NCBI RefSeq assembly: GCF_018599195.1
Contig: NZ_JAHFVK010000001.1
Coordinates: 992,001-1,056,000 of the forward strand
Length of the DNA stretch: 64,000 nt
Direction of reading: 5' to 3'
Origin: Croceibacterium selenioxidans
GTDB taxonomy: Bacteria > Pseudomonadota > Alphaproteobacteria > Sphingomonadales > Sphingomonadaceae
Shown here: positions 27,621 through 35,506 of the stretch, in pieces
How the letters are laid out: every line of letters starts with the position of its first letter
Numbering within the stretch: position 1 is the stretch's first letter
Program-made: the position numbers and the translations under genes
The notes under the pieces: model-generated
What the model was told of the DNA's origin: nothing
Databases searched by the model: none
Seen by the model: the letters and a program-made list of their open reading frames with translations, nothing else

Positions 27621-28880
27621 ATGTTCCCCAAGACAGGTAATGCAGGCCGCAAGTCTCGCGGTGGACTGAGTTCCGCCGTCGCACTGGCGCTCGCTCTGAT
27701 GGGTGGTGCCGTCGCCGGCACGGCAATGACCGCGTCCCCTGCGTTCGCACAAAACTCGAAGGGCTTTGCCTCGGCTTACAAGCCGGTGGCGGACATCGTG
27801 AACGCGCCGGGCGGCGATCTGGCCGCTGCCAAAGCGCAGATCCCCAGTGTAATCGCCGCAATGCAGACTCCGGAGGACAAGCACGTGGGCGGCAACCTCG
27901 TGCTGATCCTGGGCAACAAGCTCAACGATCCCGCCTTGCAACGGCAGGGCCTTGAATTGATGCTTGCGAGTGGCAAGGTCGATCCGGCCCAGGTCGGCGA
28001 GCTCCAGTTCCTCGTCGGTAACCTGGCCTACAACGCCAAGGATTACGCTGCCGCGCGCACAGCTCTTCAGGCGGCCGTGGCGGCGGGCCGCACGGCGGAC
28101 AATCCGGAAGGCCTGATCGCTGAGTCCTATTTCGGTGAAGGGCAGAACGCCCAGGGGCTCGATTATCTGCACGGATTGATCGACCAGCGCGTCGCCGCTG
28201 GTCAACCGGTGCCGGACGCGTGGCTCGTGCGCGGCCTGCAAGTCGCCTACAAGGCCAAGTTGGACGACCAGACCCTGGAGTGGTCGACGCTGCTCGTCAC
28301 TCACGGTTCTTCTGACAAGAAGTGGCTGCAGGCCCTTCAGGTCGTCAATTCGCTCAACGCCGGCGACCGACAGGCGCAGCTCGATCTACTCCGCCTGATG
28401 GCACTCACCAATGCGCTGAGCGATCGGCGCGAGTACGTCAGCTATATCGAGACGGCCGATCCGCGCGTCATGTCGAACGAAGTGGCACGCGTTCTTGACG
28501 CAGCGGTCCAGGCCGGGGTGATGACCACGGGCGATCAATACTATGGCGACGTGAAGCGCGTGGTTGACGAACGCGCGCCCGCGGACCGCAAGGATGCGCC
28601 GCAGCTGGCCGCGGCCGCCCGCAAGTCAGCTACTGGTCGGGACGCCCAATATGCAGGAGATGTCTTCCTCTCGCTTGGTTCTTACGCCGAAGCCGAAGAG
28701 ATGTTCAAACTGGCTCTGGAGAAGGGTGACATCGATCGCGATCTGACCCTGACCCGGCTCGGCATCGCGCAGGTGCACCAGAACAAGTACGCTGACGCCA
28801 AGGCGACGTTCGCGCAGGTCTCGGGAAGCCGAGCGACCGTGGCGCGGATGTGGGGGGCCTACGCCAGCTCCCGCGCCTGA
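27621..28880 (+). CDS. Exported alpha-helical repeat (TPR-like) protein
   Basis: The 419-residue protein has a signal peptide of about 44 residues ending AFA-Q, with ATG behind AAAGGAGAG. The mature part is a chain of helical pairs; clear TPR-like units are VGNLAYNAKDYAAARTALQAAV (written here in part), DVFLSLGSYAEAEEMF and GIAQVHQNKYADAKATF near the C-terminus. It should be periplasmic and act as a protein-interaction scaffold. It is divergent from gyrA and followed by a good terminator, so it is a single-gene unit. Partner and process are unknown. Confidence 0.75.
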   Translation: MFPKTGNAGRKSRGGLSSAVALALALMGGAVAGTAMTASPAFAQNSKGFASAYKPVADIVNAPGGDLAAAKAQIPSVIAAMQTPEDKHVGGNLVLILGNKLNDPALQRQGLELMLASGKVDPAQVGELQFLVGNLAYNAKDYAAARTALQAAVAAGRTADNPEGLIAESYFGEGQNAQGLDYLHGLIDQRVAAGQPVPDAWLVRGLQVAYKAKLDDQTLEWSTLLVTHGSSDKKWLQALQVVNSLNAGDRQAQLDLLRLMALTNALSDRREYVSYIETADPRVMSNEVARVLDAAVQAGVMTTGDQYYGDVKRVVDERAPADRKDAPQLAAAARKSATGRDAQYAGDVFLSLGSYAEAEEMFKLALEKGDIDRDLTLTRLGIAQVHQNKYADAKATFAQVSGSRATVARMWGAYASSRA

Positions 28881-28905
28881 TCGCGCTCAGAACTGACAAA
28901 GATTG

Positions 28906-28938
28906 CGGCGCGGAAGATCAGGCCTTCCGCGCCGTTTT
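28906..28938 (+). terminator. Intrinsic terminator after the TPR-like gene
   Basis: An 11-base-pair perfect stem (CGGCGCGGAAG at 28906-28916 with its complement at 28924-28934) has a 7-base loop and is followed by TTTT. It lies 25 bases past the stop and may also help end convergent ychF transcripts. Confidence 0.85.
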
Positions 28939-28942
28939 CGTA

Positions 28943-30043
28943 TCAGACGTTGAACTTGAACAGCATGACGTCGCCGTCCTGCACCCGGTATTCCTTACCT
29001 TCCTGGCGCAGCTTTCCCGCCTCGCGGGCGCCGCTTTCGCCGCCTAGCGTGACGTAGTCATCGTAGGCGATGGTCTCGGCGCGGATGAAGCCCTTCTCGA
29101 AGTCGGTGTGGATTTCGCCCGCGGCCTGCGGAGCCTTGGCTCCGTCATGGAAGGTCCAAGCCCGCGCTTCCTTGGGGCCGACCGTGAAGAAGGTCTTGAG
29201 GCCGAGCAGATCGTAACCGGCGCGGATCACCCGGGCCAGACCGGTTTCCTCGAGCCCGAGTTCCTTGAGATATTCGCCGCGCTCTTCCGGATCCATCGCG
29301 ACCAGTTCGGCCTCGATCGCGGCCGAAACGACGACGGCTTGGGCGCCTTCGGCCTTGGCCTTGGCAAAGATCAGCTCGGACAGCGCGTTGCCCTTCGAGG
29401 CATCTTCTTCAGCGACGTTGCAGACGTAGAGCACCGGCTTGGCGGTAAGGAGCTGAGCCTGAGCGAAGACGCGAGCCTCCTCATCGTCCTTCGGTTCAGT
29501 CAGGCGGGCGGGCTTGCCTTCGCGCAGCAGTTCCAGCGCCTGGCCCAATACGCTCGCGGCGAGCTTGCTTTCCTTGTCGCCGGTGGTCGCACGCTTCTGG
29601 GCGGCCGGGACCCGCTTTTCGAGGCTTTCGAGGTCGGACAGCATCAGCTCCGTCTCGACGACTTCGGCGTCAGCCAGCGGATCGACCTTGTTGGCGACGT
29701 GTTGAATGTCGTCATCCTCGAAGCAGCGCAGCACGTGAACGATCGCGTCCACCTCGCGGATGTTGCCGAGGAACTGGTTGCCCAGCCCTTCGCCCTTGCT
29801 CGCGCCTTTCACGAGACCGGCGATGTCGACGAATGCCAGCTGCGTCGGAATGATCTTGGCCGACCCGCCGATCGCGGCGAGCTTGTCCAGCCGTTCGTCA
29901 GGCACGGAAACCTGGCCGACGTTGGGCTCGATCGTGCAGAACGGATAGTTGGCCGCCTGGGCCGCCTGCGTTTCTGTAAGCGCGTTGAACAAGGTCGATT
30001 TGCCCACGTTGGGCAGGCCGACGATCCCGCAGCGGAATCCCAT
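28943..30043 (-). CDS. ychF: Redox-regulated ATPase YchF (Obg family)
   Basis: The 366-residue OBG-family P-loop protein binds ATP rather than GTP. G1 is GLPNVGKST near residue 9. The usual NKxD is replaced by NVAEED, the YchF-specific sequence that admits ATP. The C-terminal TGS domain has FFTVGPKEARAWTF and GFIRAETIAYDDYV, then EGKEYRVQDGDVMLFKFNV. It associates with ribosomes and affects translation and stress responses. It lies downstream of pth and mgtE on the same strand, with an 80-base gap to mgtE. Confidence 0.96.
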   Translation of the reverse strand: MGFRCGIVGLPNVGKSTLFNALTETQAAQAANYPFCTIEPNVGQVSVPDERLDKLAAIGGSAKIIPTQLAFVDIAGLVKGASKGEGLGNQFLGNIREVDAIVHVLRCFEDDDIQHVANKVDPLADAEVVETELMLSDLESLEKRVPAAQKRATTGDKESKLAASVLGQALELLREGKPARLTEPKDDEEARVFAQAQLLTAKPVLYVCNVAEEDASKGNALSELIFAKAKAEGAQAVVVSAAIEAELVAMDPEERGEYLKELGLEETGLARVIRAGYDLLGLKTFFTVGPKEARAWTFHDGAKAPQAAGEIHTDFEKGFIRAETIAYDDYVTLGGESGAREAGKLRQEGKEYRVQDGDVMLFKFNV

Positions 30044-30123
30044 GAAAAATGTCCTCTGGTCTGGTGTGGGGCGCCCCTTAGCGGGGCTGCACCCGAAAGG
30101 CCAGCCAAGCGCTGTTCAAGACA

Positions 30124-31191
30124 TCAAAGCAGCAGGACTGTGGCCAATGAAAGGAAGATGCCCATGCTCGCCACGTCGCTCGCAGTGGTGAGGAAAATGC
30201 TCGAGGCCGTAGCCGGATCAGCGCCCAGTTTCTTCAGGGTGAGCGGGATCAACGCACCGGCGATGCTTGCAACCGTGCAGGCCACGATCATCGACACGGC
30301 AACGACCGTTCCGAGGACCCACGGCTCCGCCTCGCCTTGCATCGTGGCGTAGATGATCATGCCGATACCCGCGGTCGCCCCGACGAGCAGACCATTACAG
30401 AGGCCTAGCGTGCCTTCCTTGATCACCAGGCTCCGCTCGGACCCGGGCTTGAGGTCGCCCAGCGTCATGCCCCGCAGGGTGACCGCCAGGGCCTGGCAAC
30501 CGGTATTCCCGGTTTGCCCCGCCATGACTGGCAGGAACACGGCCAGGATCACCAGCTTGCTGAGCGTGCCTTCAAAAATGCCCACCACCGCGGCCGCCAC
30601 GAAGGCTGTGAGCAGGTTTATCTGCAGCCAAGGGTGGCGCAGCATCAGGCTTCGCCGCAGCGGCGTTTCGAGACGCTCCTCCTTCTCGACACCGACCATG
30701 CTTCCCGCCTGACCACTGATGGCGATGGCTCGGTTGGCGAACAGGGTCTCACCGCGCACCAGTCCGGCAAGCGTGCCGTTGGCGTCGATCACGGGGTAGA
30801 CCGGATAGTGCCGCACTAGCGCGGCCTTGAGCGCTTCGTCGAGCGGCATGTCCTCCTGCAGCGTGAAGGGATCGCGCAGCATGATATCGGACAGCTTGTC
30901 CTCTGGCTTGGCCAGCAGCATGTCGCGCATGACCACCAGGCCTTCGAGCTTGTTGTCCTCGTCGGTGATGTAGCAATAAGTGATGAAGGCGGTACGCGTC
31001 GCTTCCCGCAAGGCCTCGGTCGTGTCCGCCACTGTGGCACTTCCGCGATAGACACCGACCGGCGGCGCCATGATGTCGCGCACGCGAGCGTTGCGTTCCT
31101 GCGCCTTGGCGGAAATGACGGCTGCCGGAGGAACCGGGCTTGGCGCGGGTGCGTCGCGGGAAACGGTGCCTTCCGTAAGAACCTGGTCCAT
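30124..31191 (-). CDS. mgtE: MgtE-type magnesium transporter lacking the N domain
   Basis: Start is put at ATG 31191 (protein MDQVLTEG); a TTG 54 bases upstream is less likely. The 355-residue protein has a short Pro/Ala-rich tail, a CBS pair at about 36-150 (DIMAPPVGVYR, ITDEDNKLEGLVVMRDMLL, then VYPVIDANGTLAGLV), a connecting helix, and five transmembrane helices from about 190 with the pore segment PVMAGQTGNTGCQALA. The MgtE N domain that normally precedes the CBS pair is missing, so the magnesium-gating apparatus is reduced. It imports magnesium along the membrane potential. Upstream of ychF, downstream of pth. Confidence 0.9.
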   Translation of the reverse strand: MDQVLTEGTVSRDAPAPSPVPPAAVISAKAQERNARVRDIMAPPVGVYRGSATVADTTEALREATRTAFITYCYITDEDNKLEGLVVMRDMLLAKPEDKLSDIMLRDPFTLQEDMPLDEALKAALVRHYPVYPVIDANGTLAGLVRGETLFANRAIAISGQAGSMVGVEKEERLETPLRRSLMLRHPWLQINLLTAFVAAAVVGIFEGTLSKLVILAVFLPVMAGQTGNTGCQALAVTLRGMTLGDLKPGSERSLVIKEGTLGLCNGLLVGATAGIGMIIYATMQGEAEPWVLGTVVAVSMIVACTVASIAGALIPLTLKKLGADPATASSIFLTTASDVASMGIFLSLATVLLL

Positions 31192-31308
31192 GGGGCCCCC
31201 CAGATTTGCGTCGCGGGAGGATAAGTCCGAAGCACCGATCGGCAAAGGACAATATCGGAGGTGACTAATCCTCCAAAAGAGTGCGAGGATTCCCCGAGAC
31301 GATCGTCC

Positions 31309-31878
31309 CTAGCCCTGCTGGCGGAGGGCCACGTCGTTCATGAACCGCGCGTCGTCTTCTTGGGCAAGCCACTCGGCTTCGGAACCGATCGCTCCGAGCA
31401 TGCCGGTCAGGTCGTCTATCTCCGATTTCGCGTAGTTGCCCAGGACATAGCCCGTGACGCGGTCCTTGTGGCCGGGATGACCGATGCCGATGCGTACCCG
31501 CCGGAAGTCGGGGCCAAGGTGCTGATCGATCGAGCGCAGGCCGTTGTGGCCCGCCGTTCCGCCGCCGTGCTTCACCTTGACCTTGAAGGGCGCGAGATCG
31601 AGCTCGTCATGAAACACCGTCAACGCGTCGACGCCGAGCTTGTAGAAGCGTAGTGCCTCGCCAACCGCGCGGCCGCTCTCGTTCATGAAGGTCGCGGGCT
31701 TGAGCAGGAGGATGCGGATACCGGCGATCCGGCCTTCCTGGAGCCACCCCTGGAACTTCTTCTGTACCGGACCGAACGCATGCATGTCGGCCAGCACGTC
31801 GAGCGCCATGAAGCCGACGTTGTGCCGGTGCATGGCATATTGCGGACCGGGATTTCCAAGGCCGACCCAGAGCTGCAT
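31309..31878 (-). CDS. pth: Peptidyl-tRNA hydrolase
   Basis: The 189-residue enzyme releases tRNA from drop-off peptidyl-tRNAs. The N-terminal GLGNPGPQYAMHRHNVGF carries the catalytic His20 and Asn10, and later segments LLKPATFMNESG, VFHDELDLAPFKVK and GGTAGHNGLRSI are all conserved, including the catalytic Asp. It follows rplY on the same strand, the common alphaproteobacterial order, with a terminator-like hairpin in the 75-base gap. Confidence 0.97.
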   Translation of the reverse strand: MQLWVGLGNPGPQYAMHRHNVGFMALDVLADMHAFGPVQKKFQGWLQEGRIAGIRILLLKPATFMNESGRAVGEALRFYKLGVDALTVFHDELDLAPFKVKVKHGGGTAGHNGLRSIDQHLGPDFRRVRIGIGHPGHKDRVTGYVLGNYAKSEIDDLTGMLGAIGSEAEWLAQEDDARFMNDVALRQQG

Positions 31879-31888
31879 CGCGGTTCCC

Positions 31889-31926
31889 TAAAAGCAAAAC
31901 GCCGGCCCTGCTAGGCAAGGCCGGCG
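31889..31926 (-). terminator. Terminator between rplY and pth
   Basis: An 8-base-pair stem (CGCCGGCC at 31900-31907 with its complement at 31919-31926) has an 11-base loop. On the minus strand it is followed by TTTTGCTTTT. It stands 28 bases after the rplY stop, so it likely ends or attenuates rplY transcription before pth. Confidence 0.7.
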
Positions 31927-31953
31927 CTTCGTAGATCATTTCCTGGGGCTGGA

Positions 31954-32601
31954 TCAGCCTTCGGAAGCTTCCTCGGCGGCTTCGCCCGCTTCTTCCCCGC
32001 CTTCGGCGGCAGCAGCCGCTTCGCTCTGCTTCAGAGCCGACGGAGCGACGATCGTGGCGATCGTGAAGTCACGATCGGTGATCGCGCTTTCCGAACCAGC
32101 CGGCAACGTGACGTTGCTGATGTGGATCGAATCGCCAACGTCGAGACCTGCGACGTCCAACTGGACTTCGCTCGGGATCTTGTCGGCTTCGCAGACCAGT
32201 TCGAGCTCGTGACGGACGACGTTGAGCACGCCACCCTTCTTGAGGCCGGGGCTGTTGTCTTCGTTCACGAACACGACCGGCACCGCGACTTCGACCTTGG
32301 CGTTCTTCGCCAGGCGGAAGAAGTCGACGTGCAGCGGGCGGTCAGTGACCGGGTGCAGCGCCACATCCTTAGGGAGGGTGCGCACGGTCTTGCCATCAAC
32401 CTCGAGCATGACGATCGAGTTCATGAAGTGACCGGTGTTGAGCTGGCGGACAAGCAGCCGTTCCTCAACGTGAATAGCAGTGGCTTCGTCCTTGCCGCCG
32501 TAAATAACAGCGGGGACACGACCGTCGCGACGCAATGCACGGGAGGCTCCCTTGCCAGCCCGTTCGCGCAGCTCGGCCGGCAGAGTCAGAGCGTCGCTCA
32601 T
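31954..32601 (-). CDS. rplY: Ribosomal protein bL25 (long CTC type)
   Basis: The 215-residue bL25/CTC protein binds 5S rRNA in the large subunit. It has the N-terminal L25 domain (about 1-95, with [22 protein letters not shown] given here in part as [13 protein letters not shown]) and the C-terminal TL5/CTC beta domain ([20 protein letters not shown]). An acidic Glu/Ala tail completes it, as usual in alphaproteobacteria. First gene of the rplY-pth pair. Confidence 0.97.
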   Translation of the reverse strand: MSDALTLPAELRERAGKGASRALRRDGRVPAVIYGGKDEATAIHVEERLLVRQLNTGHFMNSIVMLEVDGKTVRTLPKDVALHPVTDRPLHVDFFRLAKNAKVEVAVPVVFVNEDNSPGLKKGGVLNVVRHELELVCEADKIPSEVQLDVAGLDVGDSIHISNVTLPAGSESAITDRDFTIATIVAPSALKQSEAAAAAEGGEEAGEAAEEASEG

Positions 32602-32721
32602 GTCGTATGCCTTTCGAATGCGTTAGGTACTATCTTCCCGCCACGCCTCCAGGGATGACCATGGCTGGGAAGGGCGCGCCCTTACGGGCAATGGCCCCAG
32701 GATGCAAGCAGAAGCGGCCCG

Positions 32722-33591
32722 CTACTGGATCCGCTTCACCTCATATCCGCGCTTGGCGAGCAAGGCCGGGAGCCCGTCCGACCGGAGCATATGCGCGGCG
32801 CCAACGGCGACAAAGGGTGTTCGGTCTTGCTCGAGCGCGGCGACGACCTTGGCGGCGAACAAGTGATTGCGATCGGTCAGCAGCGCTTCGCGCAGGGCCG
32901 GGCTCATCAGGTATCCCTGGTTCATCTGGTTCTCGAGCGTGGCGAGGTCGCCGGTAAGCCAGGCCTCGATCCGCTCGTCCGTCCGGTCGAGTGCGGCCTC
33001 GTGAGCGATCCCCGCCAGGAGATCGCGTTGTTGCAGCGGCGCGAGCCCGTCGAAGCGGGCGAACTGACCGGCAAAGGTCTCGAATGCTTCGACTGGCTTC
33101 CCTTTCTCCAGCAGGACTCGGTCAACTCCATTGCCCGCCTCGCTATCGCGCACGGCGTTCGCCAGCATCAGCGCGGCGGCCCAGGTCTTTATGTTCCAGA
33201 AGTCATCGTCAGACATTCGAGCTTCGGACATGAGCGCGGCAAGGGCGGGGCGATCAGCCGGAGCGACCCGCGTGCTGAGCGCGGGCTGCGGGGTCGTCTT
33301 GGCGAAGGCCTGGAACGCATCGGCAGCCACTTGCGCATCGCCGAGATTGCCGATCTCGACCATCAGAACGTCGGACTCGGCGAAGGCCTTTTCGAAAGCC
33401 GGTGTCTGCCACTTGGCGCCGTCCGGCAACGCATGGATCGTGCCGAACAGCCACCCCCGCTCGCCGTTCATTCCGGTCACTTGCCACAGGGCGGGCGAGG
33501 GCGAGGGCCAATCACGAGCCGGTTTCGGGGGCTCGCTCTGGCATCCCGCCAGCGCGAGGACACCGAGCACTGCCAACAGGAAGCGCAACAT
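32722..33591 (-). CDS. TraB/GumN-family lipoprotein (paralogue A)
   Basis: This 289-residue protein starts at ATG 33591, sharing one base with the stop of the upstream paralogue (TGATG), so it is translationally coupled. A lipobox ALAGC places the lipid-bearing Cys at 17. The TraB/GumN domain is marked by GWLFGTIHALPDG near the N-terminus and VAVGAAHMLRSDGLPALLAKRGYEVKRI at the end (shown in pieces: AVGAAHML, LLAKRGYEV). TraB/Tiki-type proteins have conserved GxxH and GxxH elements and include metalloproteases in animals; the bacterial role is unknown. Envelope lipoprotein, function not assigned. Confidence 0.85.
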   Translation of the reverse strand: MLRFLLAVLGVLALAGCQSEPPKPARDWPSPSPALWQVTGMNGERGWLFGTIHALPDGAKWQTPAFEKAFAESDVLMVEIGNLGDAQVAADAFQAFAKTTPQPALSTRVAPADRPALAALMSEARMSDDDFWNIKTWAAALMLANAVRDSEAGNGVDRVLLEKGKPVEAFETFAGQFARFDGLAPLQQRDLLAGIAHEAALDRTDERIEAWLTGDLATLENQMNQGYLMSPALREALLTDRNHLFAAKVVAALEQDRTPFVAVGAAHMLRSDGLPALLAKRGYEVKRIQ

Positions 33592-34478
33592 CACCAGATA
33601 CGCCGTACCTTGAGCCCGCGCTTGCGCAACTGGTCCTGCACGCTGCCCTTGCCGGCGAGGTGACCCGCCCCGACGGCGATGAATACCGTTCCCGGCTGCT
33701 CCATCCGTTGCACGATCCAGCCCGCCCAATTGGCGTTGCGCGAGGTCAGCAGCCGATCGTAGAGCGCAGGATCCTTCATCTCGGAATTCATCAGCGCGGC
33801 GAGTTGTTTGGCATCGCCTTCGAGCCATTCGGCGACCATTGCGTCGAGCGAGTTGGTCGAACTCGGCACGGCTTCGACGGTCTGGTCGAGGAAGGCCAGC
33901 TGAGCTTCGACGGGCATGCCATCGAACAAGGCGATCTGCTCGTCGATCGTCTCTAGGGCGCCGCGCTTCTTGTTCTCTCCGGCAAAGGTGCCCAGCGCCC
34001 GCTCGACCCCGGCTTCGGTATCATAGCCGGAGCGCAGGACGGGCAACAGCGAAAGCGTCATCGCAGCGAACCAGGGCTCGAGTCTGTCGAGCGCTTCTAC
34101 CGGCAGGCCGAGCGTCACTAACGCCGCCTCGTACTCCTGGCGATTCTCGGGCGTCATCATCTCGCGCAGAGACTGGCCCTCGGGCAGCATTCCCGCTGCC
34201 TGAAGCGCGCGGGTGGAGCCCGAAACGTCGGCAATGTCGACTTCGGTTACCAGTTCGTCCGATGCGTTGAACGCTTTCTCGATACGGCCATCGAACCAGT
34301 TCTTGTCCTTTGGCAAGGCATGCACGGTGCCGAACAGGTAGATCGTGGTATCGGCATCGGACACGGCCCATAGCGCCGGACCCGGCACCGCGCCGGTCGG
34401 TGGAGTCTCGACAGTCGCACAGCCGGATAGTCCGAGCGCGAGGGCGGTAACGCTGGCAAGAAGGCGCTTGAACGGCAT
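33591..34478 (-). CDS. TraB/GumN-family lipoprotein (paralogue B)
   Basis: A 295-residue lipoprotein with lipobox LGLSGC (Cys20) when started at ATG 34478; a longer frame upstream would bury the signal peptide. It carries the same family markers as its downstream neighbour: YLFGTVHALPKD near residue 55 and IAVGAGHLAGKGSVQ plus LRKRGLKVRRIW at the very end. The two genes are tandem paralogues of about equal length. It is divergent from glyQ with about 130 bases between the starts. Possible envelope metallohydrolase; no substrate is evident. Confidence 0.85.
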   Translation of the reverse strand: MPFKRLLASVTALALGLSGCATVETPPTGAVPGPALWAVSDADTTIYLFGTVHALPKDKNWFDGRIEKAFNASDELVTEVDIADVSGSTRALQAAGMLPEGQSLREMMTPENRQEYEAALVTLGLPVEALDRLEPWFAAMTLSLLPVLRSGYDTEAGVERALGTFAGENKKRGALETIDEQIALFDGMPVEAQLAFLDQTVEAVPSSTNSLDAMVAEWLEGDAKQLAALMNSEMKDPALYDRLLTSRNANWAGWIVQRMEQPGTVFIAVGAGHLAGKGSVQDQLRKRGLKVRRIW

Positions 34479-34606
34479 CGGGAAGTAGACCCCTGGAAAT
34501 TCCGCCTCATTTAGAGGCTTGCCCGCGCGTTCGCCACTGGTTCGAGCATTCTTACTCACGGGTGTGATATTGACGCTACTCTAGTGGTCCGCCATGGCCC
34601 CCGGCG

Positions 34607-35506
34607 ATGAACCGCGACCCGTCCAAGAGCTTTCAGGACATGATCCTCGCGCTCCACGATTACTGGAGCGCCCAGGGCTGCCTGATCCTGCAACCCTACG
34701 ACATGCGAATGGGCGCAGGTACGTTCCACACCGCGACCACGCTGCGCGCTCTCGGGCCCGAGCCGTGGAACGCCGCATTCGTGCAGCCGTGCCGCCGTCC
34801 GACCGACGGCCGCTACGGCGAGAACCCCAACCGGTTGCAGCACTATTACCAGTACCAGGTGATCTTGAAGCCGAGCCCGCCAGACCTGCAGGAGCTTTAC
34901 CTCAAGAGCCTGGAAGTCATCGGCATCGATCCGCTCAAACACGACATCCGCTTTGTGGAAGACGACTGGGAAAGCCCGACGCTCGGCGCCTGGGGCCTGG
35001 GCTGGGAAGTCTGGTGCGACGGGATGGAGGTGACGCAGTTCACCTACTTCCAGCAGATGGGCGGCTTCGACTGCAAGCCTGTCTCGGGCGAGCTCACCTA
35101 CGGGCTCGAACGCCTGGCGATGTACATCCAGAACAAGGACAACGTGTTCGACCTCGACTTCAACGGCCGCGGGGTGACGTACGGCGACGTTTTCCTGGAG
35201 AACGAGAAGCAGATGTCGAAGTGGAACTTCGAGGTCGCCGATACCGAAGCGCTGTTCGACTTGTTCGCCAAGGCGGAGGCCGAATGCCGCAATGCCCTGG
35301 CTAACGACGTGCCGATCGCCGCCTATGAGCAGGCGGTCGAGGCGAGTCACGTGTTCAACCTGCTCCAGGCCCGCGGCGTGATCAGCGTGCAGGAGCGGGC
35401 TAGCTACATGGGCCGGGTGCGCGATCTCGCACGGGGCTCGTGCGAAGCCTACATGGCCAAAGAAGCCGATCGCTGGGCCAAGGACTACGCGGGGTGGACG
35501 GCATGA
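34607..35506 (+). CDS. glyQ: Glycyl-tRNA synthetase, alpha subunit
   Basis: The 299-residue catalytic subunit of the tetrameric bacterial GlyRS activates glycine and charges tRNA-Gly with GlyS. The family features are all there: [18 protein letters not shown] at the start (partial), [40 protein letters not shown] and [12 protein letters not shown] (pieces). It ends in ATGA overlap with glyS, so the subunits are translated in a coupled way. Confidence 0.97.
   Translation: MNRDPSKSFQDMILALHDYWSAQGCLILQPYDMRMGAGTFHTATTLRALGPEPWNAAFVQPCRRPTDGRYGENPNRLQHYYQYQVILKPSPPDLQELYLKSLEVIGIDPLKHDIRFVEDDWESPTLGAWGLGWEVWCDGMEVTQFTYFQQMGGFDCKPVSGELTYGLERLAMYIQNKDNVFDLDFNGRGVTYGDVFLENEKQMSKWNFEVADTEALFDLFAKAEAECRNALANDVPIAAYEQAVEASHVFNLLQARGVISVQERASYMGRVRDLARGSCEAYMAKEADRWAKDYAGWTA

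Noticed and set aside
30070-30090. GCCCC/GGGGC hairpin between ychF and mgtE as a terminator
   Set aside because: Only a 5-base stem and no T-tract.
32722-33828. Longer start for the first TraB-family gene
   Set aside because: The added residues overlap the upstream paralogue in another frame and would bury the lipoprotein signal.
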